Notes under the pieces: model-generated
The model's input: only the letters and a program-made list of their open reading frames with translations
Database searches by the model: none
Told to the model about the DNA's origin: nothing
Program-made: the position numbers and the translations under genes
Source of the DNA: CAWANF01 sp963783355
Lineage (GTDB): Bacteria; Bacteroidota; Rhodothermia; Balneolales; DATFMH01
Reading direction: 5' to 3'
Length of the DNA: 64,000 nt
NCBI GenBank assembly: GCA_963783355.1
Contig: CAWANF010000001.1
Span: 806,001 to 870,000, forward strand
Part shown: piece after piece, positions 1 through 9,234 of the stretch
Layout of the letters: each line of letters opens with the position of its first letter
Position numbering within the stretch: the stretch's first letter is position 1

Positions 1-314
1 GAGCCCATATCCAGAATTTTTCCCTTAAAACCTTTATTGATCAAATCTGCAATGGGTTTGGCTGAACTGCCATGAGGCAGCGCAAACAAAATGATTTCAG
101 ATTGATCCGTCCATAATTGGTCCATCGGTTTGATAACCATATCTGCAAGTCCTTTAAATGACGGAAATAAATCATCAAAAGAAGAACCTGCCGATTGATT
201 ACCATACAGATTTTGCAAAACGACATGTGGATGCTGAAGCAACAATCGAATGGCTTCCATTCCGGCAAAACCGCTGGCCCCGACAACCGATACATGGACT
301 TTCTGTTCACTCAT
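1..314 (-). CDS. argC: N-acetyl-gamma-glutamyl-phosphate reductase, N-terminal part
   Basis: ArgC reduces N-acetylglutamyl-5-phosphate to the semialdehyde with NADPH in arginine biosynthesis. The visible 104 codons start MSEQKVHVSVVGASGFAG, with the dinucleotide-binding GASGFAGMEAIRLLLQHP motif at residues 12-29 and the conserved ALPHGSS segment near residue 80. The gene runs off the left edge, so the catalytic Cys and the C-terminus are not seen. Its ATG overlaps the stop of the upstream P-loop gene by four bases (ATGA), which implies translational coupling within the arg operon. Identity is secure from the N-terminal motif together with argG two genes upstream. Confidence 0.9.
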   Translation of the reverse strand, partial: MSEQKVHVSVVGASGFAGMEAIRLLLQHPHVVLQNLYGNQSAGSSFDDLFPSFKGLADMVIKPMDQLWTDQSEIILFALPHGSSAKPIADLINKGFKGKILDMG

Positions 315-1388
315 ATTTCGCCGACCCCAACTTCTTGCAGCGAATAATTCTTCAGTTCACTAATGACATGGTCTGCGAGTAATTCTGGTTGTTGCATCGC
401 GTTGGCCGCTTTCATGCCAAGCGTATTCCTAATGTAATTTATCCCCACAATATTGTCAGTAACCGGACCTGTTATTACTGAAGGAGTTCTGCCGTACCGT
501 TTTTTGAATATATTATCAATGGCCCAACAACCGGTCAGGTCTTGTGCTGCCGTTACATGAACAGCAATCCATTTTTGTAAATCTTTATCAATCAATAGAT
601 TATCAACTCCATAGGAACCTATGATGCCATCGCCGAATTCCAGGACAATGACGTCTGGTTTGAACGTGTTCAGATGAGTGATAAGGCCTTTAGCCATGGG
701 CAACACATTTTGGTGAGTTGTCGAGACCAGCCCGGCTTCGGTGAAATGAGCACAGGCAATAGCACCGTGATCTTTCATCGATTTGGTATCTCTCATCAGG
801 GAGGCACCGGTTAATTTAGCGGCACCAACCTTATAACCTCTTTCGGTCAGGGTCTGGATAATCTGGGAGGCGGCAAACGTTTTGCCAACATTCATACAGG
901 TTCCTGTGACGGCAATCAAGGGAACGCTGAAATCGATGATTATCGACCCATTCGATAGCAAAATCGCTGATAGTGGCATGAACAAAGCAGTTGTTATCTT
1001 CGATCATGACGGCACCCAATACTTCAGCACGCATAGCCGGACCATAAGGCGGATAATCGGATTGGCATAGCCCGATAATGCCACCCATATTCAGTACATT
1101 CAGGATATCACCGGTATTGATTTTTCTTGGCACGATACCGCTGTACCCTCTTAATGCCTGGCGTTCTCCTAAAGTCCCTACAAGAATTTGTCCTTTCCTG
1201 AGGGTGACGAATTCGCCATTCTTAAGTTCTACCTGATTATAAGTTTCTTTATCATCAAGTAACCGAACAGCGATAAGATATCCGTCTCTTGCTACAATAT
1301 TATCCGATAACAGAATATCCTGTGATAAAGGAACTGCTCCGGTACTGGAAGTGATGATATCTGATTGAACGACTTTGTATTCTTCCAT
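311..1388 (-). CDS. P-loop protein (DUF1611/DgcN-like C-domain) in arg operon, frameshifted
   Basis: About 358 residues once one frame change near 925-950 is bridged. The N-terminal half (about 150 residues, starts MEEYKVVQSDIITSSTGAVP) is a beta-rich domain I do not recognise. The C-terminal half begins VPLIAVTGTCMNVGKTFAAS, a Walker-A-like loop, followed by KLTGASLMRDTKSMKDHG and VIVLEFGDGIIGSYG. This resembles the C-terminal domain of DUF1611 proteins; DgcN of that family N-acetylates D-glutamate. It lies three bases after argG and overlaps argC by ATGA, so it is almost surely co-expressed with arginine biosynthesis. A role connected with N-acetylglutamate is speculation. The two halves are in different frames; because the operon and its leader are intact I favour a sequence indel. 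Confidence 0.6.
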
Positions 1389-1391
1389 TGG

Positions 1392-2592
1392 TCAATTATG
1401 GTTTGCGTGAGTATTACTTAACATTGATGAGAGTCCATACAGTTTACTAAATGCTTTTGCTTCGGAACCGGTCCAGAGCAAGCTGTCTTCTCCGTAGTTG
1501 GCACCTTTTTGATTCATCATAGAATAAGGTGATTCGGTTCCGTACGAATAAACATTTCCCCGATACAAGTACAATGAACTGACGCCGGTAACTTTCTTTT
1601 GGGACGAATCAAGAAATGCTTCGATGTCCCGCATGACCGGATCAAAATAAAGAGCTTCGTGAAGCATCATTCCGTAATGATCGGCAAGACTATCTTTCAG
1701 ATGCCGTTGCCATTTGGTCATAACCAGTTTTTCAATGTCTTTATGAGCCTGGTAAATGATAGTGGCGACAGGAGCTTCAAAACCGATACGTCCTTTAATA
1801 CCAATGATGGTGTCGCCCGTGTGCATGCCCCTTCCGATACCATGGGACAAGCCCAATTTTTTGAATCTTTTTCAGCAGGGAAACAGGATCGAGTTTTTCA
1901 TCATTAATGGCGACGGGAAGGCCCTGGTCAAAGGTTATTTTAATGATTTCAGGTTCATCGGTCAGGTCGTGGGGAGCAGGCATGTTTGGATAAGCCTCAA
2001 AAGGAAGTGCCTGTTTGGAATCGAGTGTTTCGTGTCCGCCGACGGTAGTGCCCCAGATACCGCTGTTGATGGAATAAGGAGACTTTTTCGAAGGAAACGC
2101 GACACCTTTTTTCGCTAAAAATTCTGTTTGATATTCCCTTGAGAAACCGGCATCCCTGATAGGCGTTATGATTTCCATGTGAGGATAAAGAGCTTTGAGA
2201 GCCGAATCGAACCGAACCTGGTCGTTTCCGGCACCGGTTGATCCGTGGGCTATGGTTTCTGCCTGGAGGGAATGAGCATAATCGGCTGCCAGTTTTGCCT
2301 GTATATACCGTTCGGCACCGACACTCAGGGGATAGGTCCGGTCGCGCAATACATTGCCTTTAATTAAATAGGAGATCACATCATTATAAAGAGGATCCAA
2401 ACCACTGATGGTTTTATGTGATTTTGCACCGAGTTTCAGGGCACGTTCTTCAAGGTTCTTCTTTTCCTCATCGGATAATCCCATACAATCGACCGTCACC
2501 GTATGCACTTCGGCATCATACGTATCGATCAAATACGGTATACAAAAACTGGTGTCTAAACCACCACTATAAGCCAATACAATTTTCTTCAT
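1392..2592 (-). CDS. argG: Argininosuccinate synthase, frameshifted in this sequence
   Basis: ArgG joins citrulline and aspartate with ATP to give argininosuccinate. The N-terminus MKKIVLAYSGGLDTSFCIPY carries the ATP-pyrophosphatase loop SGGLDTS at residues 9-15; further family motifs are GSTGAGNDQVRF and SREYQTEFLAKKG. The C-terminal part continues in another frame from GLSHGIGRGMHTGDTIIGIK through KWQRHLKDSLADHYG. Bridging the shift near 1855-1865, beside a T6 run, gives about 400 residues, the normal family length. Its start lies 24 bases after the U-tract of the attenuator hairpin. It is the first structural gene of the operon argG - P-loop protein - argC. A real argG null next to an intact Arg-codon leader is unlikely, so an indel error is the simplest reading. 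Confidence 0.92.
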
Positions 2593-2615
2593 TTTACTTA
2601 TTTGGAATTAGGTGC

Positions 2616-2651
2616 AAAAAAAAAGGCAGAACCGGGAAAGTTCTGCCTTTT
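2616..2651 (-). terminator. Attenuator terminator in the argG leader
   Basis: On the minus strand a perfect 12-bp stem (AAAAGGCAGAAC / GTTCTGCCTTTT) with a 7-base loop runs into a tract of nine U, ending 24 bases before the argG ATG. It stands between the Arg-rich leader peptide and argG, where a transcription attenuator belongs. A competing pairing is visible: CCGGGAA at 2694-2688, inside the leader ORF just past its Arg codons, can pair over 7 bp with TTCCCGG at 2638-2632 in the terminator loop. Confidence 0.8.
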
Positions 2652-2674
2652 AAAATCTTCGAATTATTACTTAT

Positions 2675-2764
2675 TCATGGCATATTCTTCCCGGGCGAAT
2701 TGAATTCACAGCGACGTCGGCGCGGGTTTTCTATGCGATTAATATGTAATAATTCGTTTGTCAT
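2675..2764 (-). CDS. Arginine-rich leader peptide of the arg operon
   Basis: A 29-codon ORF, MTNELLHINRIENPRRRRC followed by EFNSPGKNMP. Five codons are arginine, four of them consecutive (CGC CGA CGT CGC, codons 15-18) and one at codon 10. It ends 24 bases before the terminator hairpin that precedes argG. This is the layout of amino-acid biosynthetic attenuators: a ribosome stalled at Arg codons when charged tRNA-Arg is low would leave the following CCGGGAA free to pair with the terminator loop. There is no strong Shine-Dalgarno site, as is usual in this phylum. The peptide product itself probably has no function. Confidence 0.8.
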   Translation of the reverse strand: MTNELLHINRIENPRRRRCEFNSPGKNMP

Positions 2765-3008
2765 GTTGCTAGTTTAAAAAATCTTTGACTAAAGATGCAA
2801 ATAAAAAATAAATACCATAAAAAAAGTTCGTTGAATTAGCTTATTGATCCTGGCTAATGTCAAAATCAGTAAGCGCTTTTTTGTTTAATTAGTATTATTT
2901 TAATAAAAGATTAGATCGCTATTGCCTTTTAGTGTAAAAAAATGTAAAAAGTACTTATAGTAAGTTTTTAAATCGTATTTGCATGAAGATTCAGACAGAG
3001 AGGTGCAT

Positions 3009-3158
3009 ATGGGTACGTTTATATGGATAATAATTTTCTTGCTGATATATGATGTGATCTCCCTTGGGTTTTTGTTTTATGCCGTAAGCAAAGCCGAACC
3101 AATACCTCCAGAATACATTCATCGACTCTTGAACATCAGGCAGGAGCAGTTGAATTAA
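3009..3158 (+). CDS. Small single-pass membrane protein, hypothetical
   Basis: A 49-codon ORF starting MGTFIWIIIFLLIYDVISLG, with one hydrophobic segment at residues 3-30 and a charged C-terminus. An AGAGAGG purine stretch lies five bases before the ATG. No family is recognised; the predicted form is a small inner-membrane protein with a cytoplasmic tail. It stands alone between the arg leader region and the OmpA-like lipoprotein. Support is only the reading frame, the hydrophobicity pattern and the ribosome binding site. Confidence 0.4.
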   Translation: MGTFIWIIIFLLIYDVISLGFLFYAVSKAEPIPPEYIHRLLNIRQEQLN

Positions 3159-3468
3159 TCAGAAAGGTTTAAGGAAACCAGGATTTCTTGGGTAAAACGG
3201 GCTTATCGGTATGCCGGAATAAATCTTATTGTGTTTGATATACATGGCGTTTGTTATAAAATGTTAAAGCCATTTTTAATAAGTGCCTTAATATTATTCG
3301 TTTACAATAGATAACAATTAGTAGCATAAGGACATCCCTCAATAATTAAGACTATGTATTCTATTGCATTCGTTTACTAATCACTTTGGCGATGTTAAGA
3401 GCAGGTTATTCTACTTTGATACCCACCAAAGCAAGCAAACGATAACAAAAATTATTAGTGAATGGAAT
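3159..3468. other. Intergenic region, nothing recognised
   Basis: AT-rich DNA upstream of the OmpA-like lipoprotein. No convincing ORF, RNA or strong hairpin is seen; it presumably carries the promoter of the downstream gene. Confidence 0.4.
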
Positions 3469-4026
3469 ATGAAACGTGTCGCGAATATTTTGCTTGTTGC
3501 GGGATTATTACTGATAGGTTTAAGCATTCAAATGGCTTGTAAGTCAACAAAACAAATAACCAAGCCAGTCGAAACCCAACCTATTAAAAAACCCGAAAAG
3601 GTATTTACCAAACCCCCGGTAAACCCATTTAAAAGTGATACCACGAAGCCCGAAAATGTAGTTAAGCACAAAATTGTATCCTTAAATACAATTCATTTTG
3701 CATTTGATAAGTCCAATATAGATAGTCCGGATGCCCGGTTATTGGCTGATAATGTAACGATATTGCGTAACCATCCTGATATGCACGTAAAAATTGACGC
3801 CTATACCGATCATATAGGAGGTGATCAATATAACTTGCGTCTGAGTGAAAGAAGGGCACAGGCGGTTCAGTCTTTTTATACCAGCAACGGAATAGACTCC
3901 GGACGCATTATTGCCAGGGGCTTGGGAAAAGCTCCGGTAGCATGCATTAAGATGGATACGAACGGTCCCGGATGTCGAAAAAACAGAAGGGCAGATTCGC
4001 ATTCTTTTTATCCTCCCGGAGCGTAG
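3469..4026 (+). CDS. OmpA/Pal-family peptidoglycan-binding lipoprotein
   Basis: 185 residues from the start MKRVANILLVAGLLLIGLSI. This start is chosen because it puts a lipoprotein signal at the N-terminus with the lipobox Cys at position 24 (QMAC); an upstream in-frame extension of 35 codons would bury it. A Pro/Lys-rich linker follows, then an OmpA C-terminal domain with IHFAFDKSNI and the signature YNLRLSERRAQAVQSFY, which contacts peptidoglycan diaminopimelate in the family. The end (CRKNRRADSH) keeps the KNRR motif but then departs from the usual beta strand, so a late frame error is possible. Likely an outer-membrane lipoprotein tethering the envelope to the cell wall. Confidence 0.85.
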   Translation: MKRVANILLVAGLLLIGLSIQMACKSTKQITKPVETQPIKKPEKVFTKPPVNPFKSDTTKPENVVKHKIVSLNTIHFAFDKSNIDSPDARLLADNVTILRNHPDMHVKIDAYTDHIGGDQYNLRLSERRAQAVQSFYTSNGIDSGRIIARGLGKAPVACIKMDTNGPGCRKNRRADSHSFYPPGA

Positions 4027-4067
4027 TATAAATTATCTGTCACTGGACAAGTGATACCATGAAACAC

Positions 4068-4106
4068 AAAAAGAGCTGATGGCAAATGTTATCGGCTCTT
4101 TTTTTA
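4068..4106 (+). terminator. Rho-independent terminator after the OmpA-like gene
   Basis: AAAAAGAGCTGAT and ATCGGCTCTTTTT form a 13-bp stem with one G-U pair around a 10-base loop, followed by a T-run. It lies about 40 bases after the lipoprotein stop codon. Confidence 0.75.
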
Positions 4107-4326
4107 TCAAAAAGCCTGAAATAATTGAGATGGGGTAGATTGAAATTGTTTTAAAAAAATCTGTAAGGAATCAGGGTTAATATAATCTTATAGACATATG
4201 CAAATACAGTAAAATGTATTAGTGTCAAATAAAGGGGTATGTGGTAAGTGGTCTAGGCCCGGGTTACAACGAAAATGTTTCCCGGGCTATATTTCTATTT
4301 TGGAGAATTATTGCACCGTTAATTTA

Positions 4327-4692
4327 TTAGCAATTGTCCAGGATTGAGACCAATTCATTAAATTTGACCGGTTTAATGATATAAGCCGCATAGGGCGTAC
4401 GGCTTGCCATGACTTTATATTTCGGATCTGTATGGCTTGTCATGTAGATAACAGCCGCATCAATATTTTGCAGTATTTGTTCAATAGCATCCACACCACT
4501 CATACTGCCATTTAAAATAATATCAGAAATAATCACATCTGGATTCAATTCCCCAGCCATTTTGATAGCATCTTCACCATTTGCCACTGTTTTTATTAAT
4601 TCATGCCCGCTTTTATTGATATATTCCTGCAGAACAAATGCTATTAATTCATCATCTTCGATGATTAATATTCGTTTTTTTTCTTTTGCCAA
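4327..4692 (-). CDS. Stand-alone response regulator receiver domain (CheY-like)
   Basis: 121 residues forming a single receiver domain. Acidic residues E12, D13 and D14, phospho-acceptor D57 (IISDI), T85 (IYMTS) and K107 (IIKP) are all in place. There is no output domain, so it should act by protein-protein contact, as CheY-like or Spo0F-like proteins do. No histidine kinase is in the window, so it is an orphan here. The position 58-65 insertion LNGSMSG is typical of receivers associated with hybrid kinases in Bacteroidota. Confidence 0.9.
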   Translation of the reverse strand: MAKEKKRILIIEDDELIAFVLQEYINKSGHELIKTVANGEDAIKMAGELNPDVIISDIILNGSMSGVDAIEQILQNIDAAVIYMTSHTDPKYKVMASRTPYAAYIIKPVKFNELVSILDNC

Positions 4693-5392
4693 AAGTTTCT
4701 CCTTCTATGTAGGTTTACAGGGATTTAAAAAGGATCAATTTTATCGAATGTATTAATGTTATTACCCAAGTCCTGGACCGCTAAAAGTAAATGATAACTA
4801 AATAATTCGTATAAACTGAAGGATAATAATAAGGCATAAATAACAAAATTATCAATAATAGTTTCGGCAAAATATGTGCGCATTGATTCCGCATAGTTAT
4901 ATACTTAGTTTTTTTGATTAAAAATCGAATATTTCCTCTAATCTCATGGTATGGATACCGGTAACAGCTTCTGTGGATAAAAAGAAAAAATATGATTTTG
5001 ATAAAATGAATTGTTATATAAGGGGCAGGGAAGTGTTACGCGCATATAAACAAAACTTTATAACTTTGTGTGATTTCTGAAATATTGGCACAGGAAAACG
5101 ATTCCCACTATTGGAATATTCTTTTTTTCGATATTTGGGCCTTAAAGGTATGAGTCTCTTTTTTTGTTCTTTAAAAAAATGCATTCAAGAATCATCCCGC
5201 TTATTTAATATTAGGTATCCTTTTAGGGACTCATGTCATTTCGATAATAAAAAACGGATTATTATAGATTTGCAGTATCCTAAAACATCATTAACTATCT
5301 GGCGCTTCTATCTAACCGGTAGTCAGCCGGATAGAAAGCTACAATTACCGGTGGATGTTATCCTGTAACACTTTTTATAAAAGGATGGGTTT
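4693..5392. other. Intergenic region before the propeller array; possible promoter
   Basis: 700 bases of AT-rich DNA with no ORF I trust. TAACTTTG at 5061-5068 matches the Bacteroidota -7 consensus TAnnTTTG, but no good -33 TTTG partner is seen at the right distance. It may be the promoter of the first propeller gene. Confidence 0.3.
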
Positions 5393-6620
5393 ATGACATT
5401 GGAAAACCTGAAAATAATATTGAAATCGCCGGGTGGCACAAAATTTGGATCGTCTGAATTGAGAATATCAAAATACGGCATCCTCCTTTTTGCTGATATT
5501 ACTTTTCTTGCTGGTATCATGTAGAAGCCATTCAAAAAAGGATGGCAATAAAAATCTCAAACCATTAATGCTGACTCAGGATCTGGTTATTTCAGCAAAT
5601 AATTCTGAGGCATTGATTGATTCCTTTTCGGGACTCGCCGTCGATAATAGTGGCAATATATATGTGGCCGACCAGCGACTCGAGAAAATTAATATTTTTA
5701 GCTCCGATGGAAGATATCTCGATTCTCTTGGTCACCAGGGCCGGGGACCCGGTGAATTTGTTTCTATAGATCCCAGGATCAGGATTAAAAAAGATACCTT
5801 ATATGTTCAGGACAGGGGGGCACGGCGCATTGATCTTTTTGATATTCACAAATGCCGGTTTGTCAAAAGTTTTAATATTCCGAATGCCGTCAGTAAGGGA
5901 ACCAAATTGGGATCTCCCGGGATATGTTTCCCGACTCCCACGGAAATATTATGGTTTCTTTTGATCAGCCTTATTATTACCCACCCAAGGGGAAAAAACA
6001 TGTTCTGACTGTTTCCCTTTTAAAACCGGACGGTCAATTCTTAAGAAAGATAGTTACCCAGGCGCCCGTCCTTTATCCGAGTGACCAGACTGTCATGGAT
6101 ATTGAAACTAATGGGGAACAAATAACCCAGGTATTCATTTTCCCTGTAATGGGATTTTACCCGGATACGAAAATTACAATGGACCATGAAAATCACATAT
6201 ATGTTGGTAACAGCGATAGTTTATCTCTTTTGAAATACAATGAAGACGGAAGGAGGATTAGGAGTGTTGCATGCTGATTTGCCTATTGTTAAAATGACTA
6301 ATGTACTGAAGGACAGCGTGTTTCATAAAAAGTCGAATAAATATCGCAAAGCCGTCAATCATGTTGGCATACCTGGTCAGTGGCCTGCTTATCAGAAAAT
6401 ATTTTTTGATGACAGGAATCGCTGCTGGGTCGAATTATTGAGCCCGTATAAACCGGAACAAACCTGGTGGGTGTTCGATACTTCAGGAAAACCGGAATGG
6501 AAATTTACATTGTCTTCGAAGATCACTTTGTATGCCGTTAAGAAGAATGAAGCATATGGCATATGGCAGGATAGAGGAAAATATTCCCAAATAATAAGAT
6601 ACCGGATAAAAGGAATGTAA
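5393..6620 (+). pseudogene. 6-bladed beta-propeller lipoprotein P1, three frame changes
   Basis: Reading across frame changes near 5485, 5930 and 6250 gives a protein of about 400 residues: a lipoprotein signal ending FLLVSC, then DNSGNIYVADQRLEKINIF, the family hallmark HQGRGPGEF, and a C-terminal blade with RCWVELLSPYKPEQTWWVF. These are features of the 6-bladed beta-propeller proteins (DUF5128/TolB-like) of Bacteroidota. It is the first of twelve paralogs and, by its C-terminal NEAYGIWQ motif, groups with the copies at 15180, 16555 and 19664. Three shifts in one gene may be real decay or indel errors. The products of such genes are unknown; presumably an outer-membrane or periplasmic lipoprotein. 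Confidence 0.75.
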
Positions 6621-6624
6621 ATGT

Positions 6625-6752
6625 TAGAACGCGGAAAAAACGGACCAGGCGGATTTGCACAGACAAAAGAATAAGGGATAAATGATGTGGATTCACGCGG
6701 TTTTTTATTTAGTTCGTGTGAATTCGTCAAATTCGCGTTATCCGTATTCTAT
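6625..6752. repeat. Degenerate intergenic repeat of the CGCGGATT type
   Basis: Between P1 and P2 the spacer consists of segments such as CGCGGAAAAAACGGACCAGG, GCGGATTTGCACAGAC and GATTCACGCGGTTTTTTATT. They resemble degenerate intergenic repeats I know from many Bacteroidota genomes. Assignment is by look only. Confidence 0.3.
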
Positions 6753-6762
6753 AAATAATTAA

Positions 6763-7987
6763 ATGATGAAAAAGACATCTTTAATACTATTTTCGGCCCT
6801 GTGTATAGGTTTGCTATCAGCCTGCTCATCTCATAATTCCGGCAAGATCCCCCGGCAATTTCGTAATCTTAAAAATCTGAAAGTGATACCTGTAGGGGCT
6901 AAACCTGTTGACCAAATTAAATTTATACCGGTTGCCACGTTTAAGGATACGGCTAATACTTTTTTGAGTATGAATGATGAAATAGTGGTTGATGCTGCTA
7001 ACAGGGTTTACTTCACAGGACCCAGAACCATTTCTGTATTTAATCCCGATGGCCGTTATATAACTCATTTCGGGCGAAGAGGGCGGGGGCCAGGCGAGTT
7101 TGAAAGTATGTACAAAATGGAAATACAATCGGGCCGGCTTTATTTTTATGATAACATGAACAGAAGAATCAGCATCTTTTCTCTAAACCCACCAATAATT
7201 TCCCGCGAAATTATCATAGATCCTAATGACTTTAAGGGACATGACAAGTTAAGAGAGTATAACCTCATGAATATTTTTGTAAGAAAGGATGGGTTCTATT
7301 TTATATGACTTCAGAAAACCAATCTTAAATGCGAAATACGATTATTATTACCTGGCAGACAGTACCGGCAGGGTCGAATCCGGGCAAATTTTTAAACGAA
7401 GATATGTCAACATAACGAATGGATTAGGTGGCGGACAAGGTGTTGAACCTCCTTTTGTTATTACCAATCCGCCCATACCGTCCTCCCGAAGTTCATTAAT
7501 GGCGATTTCACCGGACGGGAATATCATTTCAGCATGGTCGCAAAATTTTTTGATTAAGGAATATGGTCCGGAGGGTAAATATCAACAGGCCGTATATCAT
7601 CCTTATGAAAATGTTCCAATCAATACCCAAAATTATATGAAAAGGTTCCGAAATAAACCTGCAAAATATCGTAATGCGGTCCGGAATAAATTGCAGGATA
7701 CCTGGCCGGCTTTGAGCTATATCCTTCTTGATGATCAAAACCGGCTTTGGGTGGCTACAATTGGCAACGATCCCGATAATTACAATTGGATGGTAGTCAC
7801 TCCGGATGGAAAATTTTTGGCCAAATTTAAATGGCCGGGTAAAAGAATCAACAGGGAATTTGCAAAGAGACATATCAGGGTCATTAAAAAAGGATTTTTA
7901 TATGCTTTTAAGAAAGATACCACGACAGGTCGGGATGAACTGGTTAAGTACAGAATAGTGATGGAACCACGGGCTGGAAATTCCTAA
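6763..7987 (+). CDS. 6-bladed beta-propeller lipoprotein P2, one frame change
   Basis: About 408 residues when a frame change near 7300 is bridged (FVRKDG / GSILYDFRKP). The N-terminus MMKKTSLILFSALCIGLLSA leads into lipobox Cys 21 (LLSAC). The mature part opens with the subgroup motif IPRQFRNLKNLKVIP and carries FGRRGRGPGEFES, the conserved propeller signature, and a late blade with RLWVATIGNDPDNYNWMVV. It belongs to subgroup A with the copies at 9235, 10436, 12575 and 21789. Function unknown; predicted to be lipid-anchored outside the inner membrane. It is in the same direction as the neighbours, with short spacers. Confidence 0.8.
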
Positions 7988-8068
7988 AAAGTATCAATGA
8001 ATAGGATGGGCTCCACTTAAAAGGTGGTGTCTATCTAATACGGCAGGAAAATTGAAGGAGCAGAAATT

Positions 8069-9178
8069 ATGAAGAAATTATCAGGCGAACATTTTTCCTC
8101 AAAATTATTTTGTGTAACAAAAAATATCGTACCCCTTTTGTTCCTTTCGTTATGGGGCTGCTCGGTTCATCATCCAAAAAGAAAATTTTTAGACAAAACC
8201 CCACAAAAGGTTCATCATCGTACCGTTATGGGTAAGTTGGATCCTGTTGACAGCTTAAAGCTTTCCACCATTGGTATTTATAGACCCGGCTGGATTCGGC
8301 TTAATAAGACTCATCTTTTTATCTCGAACAATGTCGGTGAGTACAAGATTGTAGTTCTGGATAAACATAACCTGAAGGAAAAGGAAGTAGATAACCTGAA
8401 CATACAAAAGGGTAAGGGTCCCGGTGAAATGGTGAATTTCATGGATTTTGATGTACGGGATTCCTTATTGGTCCTGGCCGACGAGAACCAAAGGAAGATG
8501 GAATTCTGGAAATTACCCGACACTTTCCTTAAGGAAGTTGTCATGCCAAATCCGAAAGTCTCGCCTCACCGGCTGCAAATTATAAATGCTAAACGTTATA
8601 TGCTTTTTTCACCTACTTATTCTTCCGGGTTCTTGTTTAATATTGTTGACGGAAAAGGAAACCGGGTTTCTGGATTTTTTAAAATTCCAGCCAATTATAA
8701 CAAGTTTGCTTATGAAGGGGAGATTCGGCTTGTTGGAAACGAACTTTATTACGCAGGTTTTTCCGAACCCATTTTAAAAAAATATACGTTGAAGGGAAGA
8801 CTGGAGTATTCTGTTTCTACGATCGACAATTACAATACGGCAGGAAATTACGCGACCATTCAAGGTGGGACACAGACCGTAATGAGATATGCCCCCGGAG
8901 CTTTATTTTCAACCCCGGACTTTGATGTAAGTAAAAAATATTGGTATGTCCTGCCCGCAGCAAATGGCGACCCAAAATTCACTTACCTGGATATTTATGA
9001 TGAAGAAAACGGTGACTACCTGGCCACTTTTAAACTCCGGCATTTAGCGGGCATGCTTCAGGTAGACGATCATTTTATCTACACGATTGAGAAAGAAAAG
9101 GACAATTATCTTTTGACGGTGTACAAAAACAATATTGTACAAAAAATGCATGCCTACCAAACTACGGACAGAAAATAG
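8069..9178 (+). CDS. Divergent 6-bladed beta-propeller lipoprotein P3
   Basis: 369 residues and intact. A long N-terminal signal ends FLSLWGCSVHH with the lipobox Cys. The propeller signature is present in a variant form, QKGKGPGEMVNFMDF, and the sequence has the usual repeated beta-strand hydrophobic pattern. It lacks the C-terminal WVATIVKN-type blade of subgroup A and has instead DPKFTYLDIYDEENGDYLAT, close to DUF4221/TolB-like members. It therefore probably came by an older duplication or separate acquisition. It sits 82 bases after P2 in the same direction. Confidence 0.8.
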   Translation: MKKLSGEHFSSKLFCVTKNIVPLLFLSLWGCSVHHPKRKFLDKTPQKVHHRTVMGKLDPVDSLKLSTIGIYRPGWIRLNKTHLFISNNVGEYKIVVLDKHNLKEKEVDNLNIQKGKGPGEMVNFMDFDVRDSLLVLADENQRKMEFWKLPDTFLKEVVMPNPKVSPHRLQIINAKRYMLFSPTYSSGFLFNIVDGKGNRVSGFFKIPANYNKFAYEGEIRLVGNELYYAGFSEPILKKYTLKGRLEYSVSTIDNYNTAGNYATIQGGTQTVMRYAPGALFSTPDFDVSKKYWYVLPAANGDPKFTYLDIYDEENGDYLATFKLRHLAGMLQVDDHFIYTIEKEKDNYLLTVYKNNIVQKMHAYQTTDRK

Positions 9179-9234
9179 CAGAGGATGAATAAAATGATAT
9201 TAATTCAACTCATTTGAATAGAAATTTCTTAATT

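Noticed and set aside
1795..1860. Programmed frameshifting in argG
   Set aside because: No slippery heptamer or stimulatory structure was evident and argG is not known to use it; a T-run indel explains it.
2418..2777. Plus-strand 119-codon frame over the start of argG and its leader
   Set aside because: It is antisense to argG, the attenuator and the leader peptide, and its sequence has no protein-like features.
5111..5368. 85-codon frame upstream of propeller P1
   Set aside because: Composition is unlike a protein, with no ribosome binding site or family; treated as intergenic.
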